Made by a program: the position numbers and the translations under genes. The notes beneath the pieces were generated by a model, which saw only the letters and a list, made by a program, of their open reading frames with translations, ran no database searches and was not told the origin of the DNA. From contig NZ_CP139247.1 in assembly GCF_034087045.1 (NCBI RefSeq), positions 1,736,001 to 1,800,000 of the forward strand: 64,000 bases of DNA, written 5' to 3'. The DNA comes from Chitinophaga sancti (GTDB lineage: Bacteria; Bacteroidota; Bacteroidia; Chitinophagales; Chitinophagaceae). Position 1 is the first letter of the stretch. Every line of letters begins with the position of its first letter. Shown here in pieces: positions 39,864 through 48,788 of this stretch.

Positions 39864-39986
39864 CTCTATCTTTAAAAAGGATCGCTGATCTGGCAGTATA
39901 CCGGTAAAAATGTTTGTGTATTGCATTGGTACACTGGCATCATCAGCAAGAAAAAAATAATGCGAACCAAATAAATTCTAATAATC

Positions 39987-40481
39987 ATGGATCTGTTGCA
40001 GCCCGCGTTAGGCTTGTTTACCTTCTCATTAGTTATATTCATCATTCTATTCATCATCCTGAAGAAGTTTGCATGGAAACCGATCCTCTCTATCCTGAAG
40101 GAAAGAGAAACCTCCATAACTGACTCAATCGCAGCTGCTGAAAGAGTAAAAGAGGAAATGGCTCAGATGAAAGCTGAACATGAGCACGTACTGGCAGAAG
40201 CTAAAGCTGAAAGGAGCAAAATCCTGAAAGAAGCTAAAGACGCTAAAGATCACATCATTGCTGAAGCTAAGACACAAGCTCAGGCTGAAGCTAAGAAGAT
40301 CATCAGCGAAGCTTACACTGCTATCGACAACCAGAAAATGGCTGCCCTGACTGATGTTAAAAATCAGGTTGGTAAACTGGTTATTGAAGTAGCTGAGAAA
40401 GTGCTGCGTAAAGAACTGTCTGACAAAAAAGCTCAGGAAGGTTATATTAAAGAACTGGCAGGAGACATTAAATTAAACTAA
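39987..40481 (+). CDS. atpF: ATP synthase subunit b
   Basis: Peripheral-stalk subunit of 164 residues that holds F1 against the membrane part. One N-terminal membrane helix (LGLFTFSLVIFIILFIIL), the conserved KKFAWKPI turn, then a long Ala/Glu/Lys-rich helix that would form the coiled-coil stalk (about residues 45-140). The order after atpE and 18 bp before atpH matches the usual operon. Confidence 0.96.
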   Translation: MDLLQPALGLFTFSLVIFIILFIILKKFAWKPILSILKERETSITDSIAAAERVKEEMAQMKAEHEHVLAEAKAERSKILKEAKDAKDHIIAEAKTQAQAEAKKIISEAYTAIDNQKMAALTDVKNQVGKLVIEVAEKVLRKELSDKKAQEGYIKELAGDIKLN

Positions 40482-40499
40482 GAGCTAATCGCTACATAT

Positions 40500-41060
40500 A
40501 TGCGGAATCCTCGTTTAGCATCCAGGTATGCAAAATCTTTGATAGATCTGTCCGCTGAAAAAGGACAGCTGGAGGCTGTACAGGCAGATATGCTCTTCCT
40601 GCAGCAGCTCTCAAAAACAAATCCTGATGTGGTGAATTTGCTGAAAAGTCCCATCATCAAGCCTGATAAAAAACAACAGATCCTCGCTGCCATCTTCGAC
40701 AGCCGTGTGAGCGCCATGACTTCCGCTTTTGTGAAGTTGCTGGTAATCAAGGGCAGGGAAAGCAATCTGCCTGAGATCGCAGGTGAATATCTGCGTCAGT
40801 ACAATACACTGAAAGGTATCAGTAAGGTGAAAATCACCACTGCTGTACCAGTAGATGCAAGCGTACTGAATGTGATCAGGCAGAAAGCAGAAGCAGGTTC
40901 AGACAAGAAGATCGAACTGGAATCAGCAGTAGATGCTGACCTGATCGGTGGTTTTGTACTGGAAACAGAGGACAAACTGTTTGATGCATCAATACTGCGT
41001 GATCTGAATGACATCAAAAAGCAATTTGCAGGTAACATCTATGTTCCTGAACTGAAATAA
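40500..41060 (+). CDS. atpH: ATP synthase subunit delta
   Basis: Links the b stalk to the top of F1. The 186 residues start NPRLASRYAKSLIDLS, the typical N-terminal helical domain, and finish with the conserved DADLIGGFVLETEDKLFDASI beta/helix segment. It sits 18 bp after atpF. The 88-bp gap to atpA holds no clear element. Confidence 0.96.
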   Translation: MRNPRLASRYAKSLIDLSAEKGQLEAVQADMLFLQQLSKTNPDVVNLLKSPIIKPDKKQQILAAIFDSRVSAMTSAFVKLLVIKGRESNLPEIAGEYLRQYNTLKGISKVKITTAVPVDASVLNVIRQKAEAGSDKKIELESAVDADLIGGFVLETEDKLFDASILRDLNDIKKQFAGNIYVPELK

Positions 41061-41148
41061 AACAATTTACAGCAGCCGCTGCGTACCCGCAAAGCTGTTG
41101 TCGTTATACATCAATTTATTTAACGACTCTTTCTAAAAGTATATCACT

Positions 41149-42726
41149 ATGGTGGAGATAAAACCAGATGAAATTTCGGCGATATTACGCCAGCAACTAA
41201 GCAACTTCAATGCTGCTGCTGACCTCGAAGAGGTTGGTACCGTATTGCAGGTGGGAGATGGTATCGCACGTGTTTATGGTTTGAACAACGTTCGTTCCGG
41301 TGAACTGGTAGAATTCGAAAATGGTGTTCAGGCGATCGCGCTGAACCTGGAAGAAGATAACGTGGGTGTGGTATTGATGGGTGAATCGGGTGACATTAAA
41401 GAAGGTAATAAAGTACGTCGTACCGGTAAGATCGCCTCTATCAATGTAGGTGAAGGCATGGTAGGTCGTGTAGTAAATACCCTGGGTGCTCCTATCGATG
41501 GTAAGGGCCCAATTACTGGCGAACTGTATGAAATGCCACTGGAACGTAAAGCTCCGGGTGTATTGTTCCGTGAGCCGGTAAAAGAACCACTGCAGACTGG
41601 TATCAAAGCGATCGATGCGATGATCCCTGTAGGTCGTGGTCAGCGTGAGCTGGTGATCGGTGACCGTCAGACTGGTAAAACTGCCATCTGTATCGATACC
41701 ATCATCAATCAGAAAGAATTTTATGAAGCTGGCAAGCCAGTATATTGTATTTATGTAGCGATCGGTCAGAAAGCCTCTACAATCGCAGGTGTAATGAAAA
41801 CCCTGCAGGATGCAGGTGCTTTGGCTTACACTGTTATCGTAGCTGCTTCTGCTGCTGATCCTGCTCCTTTGCAGTTCTACGCGCCATTTGCTGGTGCTGC
41901 TATCGGTGAGTTCTTCCGCGATAGCGGTCGTCCTGCACTGATCGTATACGATGATCTGTCTAAACAGGCGGTTGCTTACCGTGAGGTATCTCTGCTGCTC
42001 CGTCGTCCTCCTGGACGTGAAGCTTATCCTGGTGACGTATTCTACCTGCATAGCCGTCTCCTCGAGCGTGCAGCGAAAATCATCAGCAAGGATGAAATCG
42101 CTCAGCAGATGAATGACCTGCCAGAATCAATCAGGCACCTGGTAAAAGGTGGTGGTTCCCTGACAGCATTGCCAATCATCGAAACGCAGGCTGCGGATGT
42201 ATCTGCATACATCCCAACCAACGTAATCTCCATCACTGACGGTCAGATCTTCCTGGAGTCTAACCTGTTCAACGCTGGTATCCGTCCGGCTATCAACGTA
42301 GGTATCTCCGTAAGCCGTGTGGGTGGTAACGCTCAGATCAAATCCATGAAGAAGGTAGCTGGTACCCTGAAACTGGACCAGGCGCAATACCGTGAAATGG
42401 AAGCGTTCTCTAAATTCGGTGGTGACCTGGATGCTGCTACCAAGCAGGTACTTGATAAAGGTGCCCGCAACGTGGAAATCCTGAAACAACCTCAGTTCTC
42501 TCCGTACACCGTAGAAAAACAGGTAGCAATGATCTATCTGGGTACAAACGGTCTGCTGCGTGAAGTTCCGGTTAAGAATGTGAGGGCTTTTGAAGAGGCT
42601 TTCCTGAATGAAATGGACGTTCGTCTGCCAGATGTAATGGCTGAGTTCAAGAAAGGTAACCTGCCTGAAGAAGGTCTGAAGAAAATGGTTGCGCTGGCTA
42701 GTGAACTGAAACCAAGATTTGCATAA
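41149..42726 (+). CDS. atpA: ATP synthase subunit alpha
   Basis: Regulatory nucleotide-binding subunit of F1, 525 residues. The P-loop GDRQTGKT is at 171-178; [32 protein letters not shown] is the conserved region containing the arginine finger area, and the C-terminal helical domain is complete. It is the last gene of the cluster: a strong terminator follows, and atpG, which normally comes next in Bacteroidota, is absent. atpD and atpC are also elsewhere. Confidence 0.98.
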   Translation: MVEIKPDEISAILRQQLSNFNAAADLEEVGTVLQVGDGIARVYGLNNVRSGELVEFENGVQAIALNLEEDNVGVVLMGESGDIKEGNKVRRTGKIASINVGEGMVGRVVNTLGAPIDGKGPITGELYEMPLERKAPGVLFREPVKEPLQTGIKAIDAMIPVGRGQRELVIGDRQTGKTAICIDTIINQKEFYEAGKPVYCIYVAIGQKASTIAGVMKTLQDAGALAYTVIVAASAADPAPLQFYAPFAGAAIGEFFRDSGRPALIVYDDLSKQAVAYREVSLLLRRPPGREAYPGDVFYLHSRLLERAAKIISKDEIAQQMNDLPESIRHLVKGGGSLTALPIIETQAADVSAYIPTNVISITDGQIFLESNLFNAGIRPAINVGISVSRVGGNAQIKSMKKVAGTLKLDQAQYREMEAFSKFGGDLDAATKQVLDKGARNVEILKQPQFSPYTVEKQVAMIYLGTNGLLREVPVKNVRAFEEAFLNEMDVRLPDVMAEFKKGNLPEEGLKKMVALASELKPRFA

Positions 42727-42748
42727 GCCTGTCAAGGTAAGAATATAA

Positions 42749-42789
42749 AAGAACGGCCTCTCCCTTTGGGTGAGGCCGTTCTTTTTTTA
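42749..42789 (+). terminator. Terminator closing the ATP synthase operon
   Basis: A 12-bp outer stem (AAGAACGGCCTC with its complement) plus an inner CCC/GGG pairing is followed by T7. Confidence 0.92.
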
Positions 42790-42843
42790 CCGACTGTTCA
42801 CCCGCTTTTACCGGCAATACTCCCTACATTTGCCTTTTATGGA

Positions 42844-42874
42844 TTGATAGCCCCCCGGCCCCGATGTAGCTTTG
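42844..42874 (+). promoter_or_regulatory. Promoter of the TonB-dependent receptor gene
   Basis: TTG (42844-42846), 20-bp spacer, TAGCTTTG (42867-42874): a full Bacteroidota promoter, 20 bp before the ATG at 42895. Confidence 0.65.
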
Positions 42875-42894
42875 TTAAAAATTCATCACCCCCT

Positions 42895-45051
42895 ATGTGT
42901 AAGTTTTACCTAATTCTGTTTTTATCAACCATCCCGACGGCTGTTCTGCAGGCGCAAACAAGCATCAGTGGAAAGATCACCGACAAGAAAAATCATCCAT
43001 TACAGGGAGTGAATATCTCCATTAAAGACGCTTACGACGGCGCTACCAGTGCCGCCGACGGTACCTTCTCATTTACTACCGACGCCACCGGCGAACAAAG
43101 TGTTATTTTCAGTTTAGCCACTTATCAGACACAGGAACAAAAAGTAAATCTCTTAAGTCCCGTGACACTGAATATCATTTTAAGAAATGATATCAGCCAG
43201 CTCAAAATCGTGACCATCTCCGCTGGTAGTATTGAAGCCAGCAGCGAGAAGAATAATACGGTACTGAAACCCCTGGATATCGTGACCACTGGTGGTGCGA
43301 TGGCAGATATTGTGAGTGCATTAAAGACATTGCCGGGTACACAGCAAACCAATGATAAGGAAGGCCTCTTTGTACGTGGTGGTACCGGTTACGAAACACA
43401 GACATTTATAGACGGATTGCTGGTGCGTAATCCTTTTTATTCAGGATTGCCTGATATGCCGGGCAGAGGCCGTTTTTCACCGTTCCTGTTTAAAGGAACG
43501 ACCTTTAGCAGTGGAGGGTATTCTGCTCAGTATGGACAGGGTTTATCTTCTGCACTGGTATTGGAATCACAGGATCTGCCGGAACGGTCTTCCTATACAC
43601 TGGGTGTATCTCCGATTGGTGTGAGTGGTGGATTGAATGAACTGGCAAAAGATAAGAAAGGCTCTTTTGGTATAGAAGCAGACTACACCAACCTGGGTCC
43701 TTATCTGAATGTGATTAAGCCTAAGTTTGAGCCGAGTGTGAATCCTGAGATCATTGGTACTTCTGCTAATTTCAGAAGGAAAACATCTGCTACAGGTATG
43801 CTCAAGTTTTATGGATATAGCAACTGGACACATATGGGGAGTATTCGTCCCAGCTTTGAATATGCAGGTGATAAGGAGTTGTTTGAAATGAAAAATCAGA
43901 ATGTGTATACGAATCTAAGCTATAAGGAGTTATTAAATAATGACTGGAAGATAAATGCAGGGGTATCATTTAGTACGAATACAGATAGGATCACTTTAGA
44001 TACGATGCCGAAGAACCCCGACCCGATGAAGATCCATAACCTTTCACAACTGGCACAGGGTAGAGGGATGCTTACAAAGAACATTGGTAATTTCTCCGCA
44101 CTGCGCTTTGGTGGTGAGTATCAGTATGCCGTGGAAAACGCTGAATACAATGGGTACAAGGCGAACTATACAGATAATTATTCTGCTGCATTTGCAGAAG
44201 GTGATATCTACTTCACACCACAATTCGTAGGTCGTTTAGGGGGGCGTATGGAATACTCATCGAAGATTGGTAAAATGAATCTGGCACCGCGTGTATCATT
44301 AGCATATAAGTTAGATCAGAATAGCCAGGTGTCATTAGCTTATGGTGATTACTATCAAAAGCCGGAGCAGCAATACCTGCGATTCAAACCAGACCTGGAT
44401 TACATGAAGGCTACGCATTACATTGCCAGTTTTCAGCGGGTAGCCAATAACTATACACTGCGTGTGGAAGCGTTCTATAAAAAGTATCATCACCTTGTGA
44501 AGACAAGTCCGGATACAGCTACTAATGGTACTGGTTATGCAAAAGGTATTGAACTCTTCTGGCGTGATCGTAAGAGTGTGAAGAACCTTGACTATTGGGT
44601 GTCTTATTCTTATCTCGATACCAAGCGTAACTATCTCACTTACCCATATGAAGTACAGCCGGATTTCGCAGCGAAGCATACTTTCAGCGTAGTGACCAAA
44701 TACTATATTTCTTCTATCACTACTAATATTGGTTTGACATACACCTTTGCTACAGGTCGTCCTTATTATAATCCGAACCTGCCAGTGAGCCAGTTTATGT
44801 CGCAAAAGACCATCGATTATAATTCAGTCGGATTGAGTGTCAGTTATCTGACATCTATTCACAAAGCCTTTACCATCCTGGTATTATCTGTGAATAACCT
44901 GGGTAATTTCAAACAGGTATATGGCTATCATTATTCAACAGATGGGTTGCGCAGGGAAGCGATCACACCGAATATTCCCAGCTTTATTTACCTGGGTATG
45001 TTTATGAGCTTTGGTATAGACAGGCGTCAGGAAACGATTGATAACTTATAA
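42895..45051 (+). CDS. TonB-dependent outer-membrane receptor with CarboxypepD-like domain
   Basis: Outer-membrane importer of about 718 residues. A signal peptide ending LQAQ is followed by a carboxypeptidase regulatory-like beta domain (ISGKITDKKNHPLQGVNISIKD), a plug domain (FVRGGTGYETQTFIDGLLV, GRGRFSPFLFKG), and a barrel rich in Tyr and alternating strands to the end. The size is smaller than SusC proteins and no SusD gene is present, so it is probably not a glycan utilisation system; the ligand is unknown. A GTG at 42766 is in frame but inside the preceding terminator, so the ATG at 42895 is chosen. The next gene starts 15 bp later. Confidence 0.91.
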   Translation: MCKFYLILFLSTIPTAVLQAQTSISGKITDKKNHPLQGVNISIKDAYDGATSAADGTFSFTTDATGEQSVIFSLATYQTQEQKVNLLSPVTLNIILRNDISQLKIVTISAGSIEASSEKNNTVLKPLDIVTTGGAMADIVSALKTLPGTQQTNDKEGLFVRGGTGYETQTFIDGLLVRNPFYSGLPDMPGRGRFSPFLFKGTTFSSGGYSAQYGQGLSSALVLESQDLPERSSYTLGVSPIGVSGGLNELAKDKKGSFGIEADYTNLGPYLNVIKPKFEPSVNPEIIGTSANFRRKTSATGMLKFYGYSNWTHMGSIRPSFEYAGDKELFEMKNQNVYTNLSYKELLNNDWKINAGVSFSTNTDRITLDTMPKNPDPMKIHNLSQLAQGRGMLTKNIGNFSALRFGGEYQYAVENAEYNGYKANYTDNYSAAFAEGDIYFTPQFVGRLGGRMEYSSKIGKMNLAPRVSLAYKLDQNSQVSLAYGDYYQKPEQQYLRFKPDLDYMKATHYIASFQRVANNYTLRVEAFYKKYHHLVKTSPDTATNGTGYAKGIELFWRDRKSVKNLDYWVSYSYLDTKRNYLTYPYEVQPDFAAKHTFSVVTKYYISSITTNIGLTYTFATGRPYYNPNLPVSQFMSQKTIDYNSVGLSVSYLTSIHKAFTILVLSVNNLGNFKQVYGYHYSTDGLRREAITPNIPSFIYLGMFMSFGIDRRQETIDNL

Positions 45052-45066
45052 AACCTAAACTTGTAT

Positions 45067-45711
45067 ATGATGAAAACTTTTGTTCTCTCCTTCTGCCTTT
45101 TAGTAACTACATTTTCTATGACTTTTGCGCAGAGCGCGCAATATGAGTCAGCCATGAACAAACAGATTGCACTGCTCGATGATCCAGCCAACCGCGGGCC
45201 AGAGAAGATGCAGGAAATTGCCAACACATTTGAGCGTATTGCTGCTGCTGAAAAGACACAATGGTTACCTTATTACTATGCAGCTTATTGCTATGTAATG
45301 AATGCACTGATGGAGAAAGATAAGAGCAAGGTAGATGTGATCGATGATAAGGCGCAGACTGCTATTCTGCAGGCAGACGCGCTGAGTCCTAAGAATGATG
45401 AGATCTATTGCATCAGGTCACTGATTGCTACTGCACGTATTGGTGTGGATCCGCAAACAAGAGGTATGCAGTATGGTACGGAGGCAGCTACCTGGCTGGA
45501 ACAGGCTGCGCAGATCAATAAAGATAATCCACGTGTAGATATGCTGCAGGGACAGTCTTTGTACTACACACCAGAACAGTTTGGTGGTAGTAAAGAGAAA
45601 GCGAAAGAGAAATTTACAGTAGCGCTGAAGAAGTTTGCAGCATTCAAGCCGGCAAGCGGGATTGCGCCACATTGGGGAGAGGAGTATACCAGGCAGTTGT
45701 TAGCAAAATAG
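45067..45711 (+). CDS. Small secreted TPR-like protein linked to the receptor
   Basis: About 214 residues with a signal peptide (to TFAQS) and a helical body with TPR-like spacing (WLPYYYAAYCYVMNALM, AQTAILQADALSPKNDEIYCIRSLIATA, TEAATWLEQAAQINKDNPRV). No named family comes to mind, though similar proteins occur in Bacteroidota. It follows the TonB-dependent receptor by 15 bp and is surely cotranscribed, so it may be a periplasmic partner. Two ATG codons (45067, 45070) are possible starts; a TTG at 45061 is not needed. Confidence 0.82.
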   Translation: MMKTFVLSFCLLVTTFSMTFAQSAQYESAMNKQIALLDDPANRGPEKMQEIANTFERIAAAEKTQWLPYYYAAYCYVMNALMEKDKSKVDVIDDKAQTAILQADALSPKNDEIYCIRSLIATARIGVDPQTRGMQYGTEAATWLEQAAQINKDNPRVDMLQGQSLYYTPEQFGGSKEKAKEKFTVALKKFAAFKPASGIAPHWGEEYTRQLLAK

Positions 45712-45714
45712 ATC

Positions 45715-45752
45715 ATTCATCATGCAGCGGTGAACGCCGCTGCATGATGAAT
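45715..45752. repeat. First hairpin of a tandem pair after the receptor operon
   Basis: Perfect 16-bp arms (45715-45730 and 45737-45752) with a 6-nt loop and no T-tract behind it. Confidence 0.88.
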
Positions 45753-45754
45753 GT

Positions 45755-45791
45755 AAACAGGGAGGAATGGCCAAGCCATTCCTCCCTGTTT
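45755..45791. repeat. Second hairpin of the tandem pair
   Basis: Perfect 17-bp arms (45755-45771 and 45775-45791, loop CAA), 2 bp after the first. The right arm ends in CCCTGTTT, so it may act as the terminator. Confidence 0.88.
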
Positions 45792-45865
45792 GGCTGTTTC
45801 CCTGTTATTACATTTCAGTCTTTACAGTTAACTTTAAAACACACGTTAACTTAAAACTGAACCCC

Positions 45866-46711
45866 ATGAAAACCGTGGAAAATAAACTCTCCGTGGCTTC
45901 TTCTTCCGCCTTATTACTCTCTGTAGTAAAAAGCCTGTACACGGATGGCTGGGGACATGAATACTTATCACACATCGATTTCAGTGCTGTAGAAAAACCG
46001 GCAGAAGAGCTGTCAAGGATCACGCCTTTATTCAGTGAGATATTATTGCTGCGCAAACAGATGGTGCGCTACCTGATCAAACAGCTCATGATAGAACATC
46101 CCTATCAGCAGGTATGCATATTAGCAGCAGGTCTGGACCCCCTGGGGTTGCAGATCGCAGAATACTTTCCCGAACAGCTTACCAGCATTTATGAAGTAGA
46201 TACCTGCCATATGCAGGAAAAACAGGCGCTCTATGCCGCCGTATCCTACAATGACGCACGCCTGCATACTTTACATGCAGACATTACCCACACACAGCAA
46301 ATGATGGAGCTACTGATAGCCGCAGGCTACAGGCCACATGAGCCTACCCTTATCGTATTTGAAGGTATCATGCATTATATTCCTGAAGAGCATTTTCTGA
46401 GAGTGATGCGTTGTTTCTGTTCCAGGGGGCGGAACAATGCGGTGATTATGGATTATACGATTCCTGAGGAGGAGATGCCGGCTTCTTTTATTTCCCGGGC
46501 AAGGGCATTGTCAGATATTATGGAAAACAATATTGGGGCTTATACACGGGCCTATAGCCGTAAAAAGGTAATGAATCTGCTCTCACTGTTAGAAGCGGAA
46601 ATAACGGGTGTTTATGACATGCAGGCAACGGAATATGTATTGTATGGGTATAACAAGTGGTTCAGGAGCAGGGGAGAGGGGTTGCTGGAAATGGCAGCCT
46701 TTCATATTTAA
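45866..46711 (+). CDS. SAM-dependent methyltransferase, leucine carboxyl methyltransferase-like (LCM/TcmP type)
   Basis: Cytoplasmic enzyme of 281 residues resembling the LCM/PPM family, which in bacteria includes polyketide and small-molecule O-methyltransferases. The SAM site reads VCILAAGLDPLGLQIAEYFP followed by the acidic strand end IYEVDTCHMQEKQ; ADITHTQQM and TLIVFEGIMHYIPEEHFLRVM are typical later motifs. The substrate is unknown and no biosynthetic cluster surrounds it. I place the start at 45866 (MKTVENKLS); an in-frame ATG at 45767 falls inside the preceding hairpin. It converges with pdxA. Confidence 0.82.
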   Translation: MKTVENKLSVASSSALLLSVVKSLYTDGWGHEYLSHIDFSAVEKPAEELSRITPLFSEILLLRKQMVRYLIKQLMIEHPYQQVCILAAGLDPLGLQIAEYFPEQLTSIYEVDTCHMQEKQALYAAVSYNDARLHTLHADITHTQQMMELLIAAGYRPHEPTLIVFEGIMHYIPEEHFLRVMRCFCSRGRNNAVIMDYTIPEEEMPASFISRARALSDIMENNIGAYTRAYSRKKVMNLLSLLEAEITGVYDMQATEYVLYGYNKWFRSRGEGLLEMAAFHI

Positions 46712-46830
46712 GGAAGCATTCCAAAAATAAAATGACAGGGCATCACCAGGTGTCAGAAAGAAAAGGGAGTGTATCAAACACAAATAAACCTCCTCAGAAG
46801 TAAGGACTATCTATCTCAATTAGGCATCTG

Positions 46831-46876
46831 AATAAACGGAGGGCGTATCTTAAGTAAGATACGCCCTCCGTTTATT
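46831..46876. terminator. Bidirectional terminator between methyltransferase and pdxA
   Basis: A perfect 22-bp inverted repeat (46831-46852 and 46855-46876), AT-rich at both outer ends, lies between convergent genes. The 118 bp before it (from 46712) show nothing else. Confidence 0.85.
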
Positions 46877-46879
46877 ATG

Positions 46880-47944
46880 TTATTCAGAAGCTAATTCTAT
46901 TTTCTTGAGTGGGTTCTGCGTGTTCTCCGCATACTGTTCTCTCTTCTCAATAATATCCAGACAGGAGAAGATTGCCTGGCGGAAAGAGAAGTGATCTGCC
47001 AGGTTTTTACCTGCAATATCAAATGCAGTACCATGGTCAGGAGAGGTGCGTACGATAGGCAGACCTGCGGTGAAGTTGATTCCTTCGCCGGTAGCCAGTG
47101 ACTTGAATGGGATCAGTCCCTGGTCGTGGTACATAGCCAGTACGCCATCGAAGGAGGCGTGCATGTTCCTTGCGAAGAAGGCATCGGCGCTATAAGGACC
47201 AAAGCAAAGTATACCATGGTTCTTTGCATGGTCAATAGCAGGGATGATCTCTCTCAGTTCTTCGTCACCGATCAGGCCATCATCGCCGGCATGTGGGTTC
47301 AGACCCAGTACTGCAATGCGTGGCTGGTCGATCCCAAAGTCTCTGATCAGGCTATCTTTCATCATAGCCAGTTTAGCCAGGATGTTTTCGCGGGTCACAT
47401 ATTTTGCTACATCACGGATAGGTACATGCTCGGTGAGCAATCCTACACGCATATTATCGGCAGTCATGAACATGAGCACATCTTTTGCTTCAAAGGCATC
47501 TCTGAGGTAAGGTGTGTGACCAGTGTAATTGAATTGCTCGCTCTGTATGTTCTTTTTGTGGATGGGAGCGGTCACCAGACCATCTATTTCACCATTTTTC
47601 AGGCATTCGATGGCGACTGCGAGGGAACGGGCAGCGTATTTACCGCCTGTTTCATTCAGTATACCTGGTGTGATCTGTACTTCTTCTTCCCAGCAGTTGA
47701 ATACATTCACCTGCTTGTGGTTCAGCCTGGAGAATTCTTTCAGACTCTGATAGTTGAAGTTGTTCTCATTCATCAACTTGCGATAGAAGTTGATCGTCTT
47801 GTTGGAAGCAAATATCACCGGGGTACAAAACTCCAGCATTCTGTTATCCGCAAAGGTCTTGATAATCAATTCGGCGCCAATGCTGTTAATATCACCAACG
47901 GTGATACCAATTACCGGCTTGTTTGTCTGGGCGTTGCTACTCAT
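46880..47944 (-). CDS. pdxA: 4-hydroxythreonine-4-phosphate dehydrogenase
   Basis: Pyridoxal phosphate biosynthesis: oxidises 4-phosphohydroxy-L-threonine with NAD. The 354 residues carry GITVGDINSIGAE near the start (the Bacteroidota variant of GDPAGIGPE), the metal-binding His regions FNYTGHTPYL, GLNPHAGDDGLIGDEE and MYHDQGLIPFK, and SPDHGTAFDIAGK. The start at 47944 (MSSNAQTNK) lies 20 bp after a -7 box. It is divergent from rsmA, with 85 bp between start codons. pdxJ is not nearby. Confidence 0.95.
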   Translation of the reverse strand: MSSNAQTNKPVIGITVGDINSIGAELIIKTFADNRMLEFCTPVIFASNKTINFYRKLMNENNFNYQSLKEFSRLNHKQVNVFNCWEEEVQITPGILNETGGKYAARSLAVAIECLKNGEIDGLVTAPIHKKNIQSEQFNYTGHTPYLRDAFEAKDVLMFMTADNMRVGLLTEHVPIRDVAKYVTRENILAKLAMMKDSLIRDFGIDQPRIAVLGLNPHAGDDGLIGDEELREIIPAIDHAKNHGILCFGPYSADAFFARNMHASFDGVLAMYHDQGLIPFKSLATGEGINFTAGLPIVRTSPDHGTAFDIAGKNLADHFSFRQAIFSCLDIIEKREQYAENTQNPLKKIELASE

Positions 47945-47964
47945 GCGTTTTTGAGAATAATGGG

Positions 47965-47972
47965 CAAATATA
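47965..47972 (-). promoter_or_regulatory. -7 box before pdxA
   Basis: Minus strand reads TATATTTG, 20 bp before the pdxA start. Confidence 0.55.
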
Positions 47973-48011
47973 ACAAGAATTAAGGGAGAAACTTATTCAA
48001 ACTGATTTCCG

Positions 48012-48019
48012 TAATTTTG
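48012..48019 (+). promoter_or_regulatory. -7 box before rsmA
   Basis: TAATTTTG fits TAnnTTTG, 10 bp before the rsmA ATG, so the leader is very short. Confidence 0.55.
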
Positions 48020-48029
48020 ACACCTGAAC

Positions 48030-48788
48030 ATGTATACACTTAAAAAATCGCTTGGGCAGCACTTTCTCAAGGACGATAACATTTGCAGAAAGATTGTTGA
48101 TTCACTACCTGTAATTCCGGATCAGCAAGTGCTGGAAGTGGGGCCTGGTGCGGGCGCCATCACAAAATACCTTCTTGAACTACCAGATACATCTTTCAGG
48201 GCTGTAGAGCTGGACACTGAAAAGGTAGAATACCTCCAGAAGACTTATCCGGCTATTCAGGGAAAGCTCATTAATGAGAGTTTTCTGGATATGAAGCCGC
48301 CTTTTGAGGGGAAATTCAATGTTATTGGCAACTTCCCGTACAACATTTCTTCCCAGATCATGTTTCGCATACTGGACTGGAAGGAACAGGTACCCTGTGT
48401 GGTCGGAATGTTTCAGAAAGAGGTGGCTTTGCGTATAGCTGCAAAGCATGGGAATAAGGACTATGGCATTTTGAGTGTGCTCATTCAGGCTTATTACAGG
48501 GTAGAATACCTGTTTGAGGTGAGTGAGAGCTGTTTCAATCCGCCTCCGAAGGTGAAGTCGGCAGTGATTCGATTGCACAGGCTGGAAGAAAATGAGAATT
48601 ATGATATTCAGAATGAACGGAAATTTAAGAACCTGGTAAAAACTGCCTTTGGCCAGCGTCGTAAGCAATTACGGAATCCATTAAAAACATTATTTGATAA
48701 GGAAGTACTACAGGACAGCATCTTTACCAAACGGGCAGAAGAGCTGACCGTAGCAGATTTTGTAGCATTATCCCACAAGATGATATGA
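48030..48788 (+). CDS. rsmA: 16S rRNA dimethyladenosine transferase
   Basis: Dimethylates two adjacent adenines near the 3' end of 16S rRNA (KsgA family). The 252 residues start MYTLKKSLGQHFLKD, the classic N-terminus, with SAM motif I EVGPGAGAIT (36-45), the acidic ribose-binding Glu in AVELD, and the catalytic NFPY (101-104). It overlaps the next gene by 4 bp (ATGA), so the two are translationally coupled. Confidence 0.97.
   Translation: MYTLKKSLGQHFLKDDNICRKIVDSLPVIPDQQVLEVGPGAGAITKYLLELPDTSFRAVELDTEKVEYLQKTYPAIQGKLINESFLDMKPPFEGKFNVIGNFPYNISSQIMFRILDWKEQVPCVVGMFQKEVALRIAAKHGNKDYGILSVLIQAYYRVEYLFEVSESCFNPPPKVKSAVIRLHRLEENENYDIQNERKFKNLVKTAFGQRRKQLRNPLKTLFDKEVLQDSIFTKRAEELTVADFVALSHKMI

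Noticed and set aside
42766..42894. GTG start for the TonB-dependent receptor
   Set aside because: It lies inside the atpA terminator and upstream of a full promoter; the signal peptide begins at 42895.
47880..47930. Unusual N-terminal motif of PdxA (GDINSIGAE instead of GDPAGIGPE)
   Set aside because: This appears to be the ordinary Bacteroidota form; all metal-binding motifs are present.
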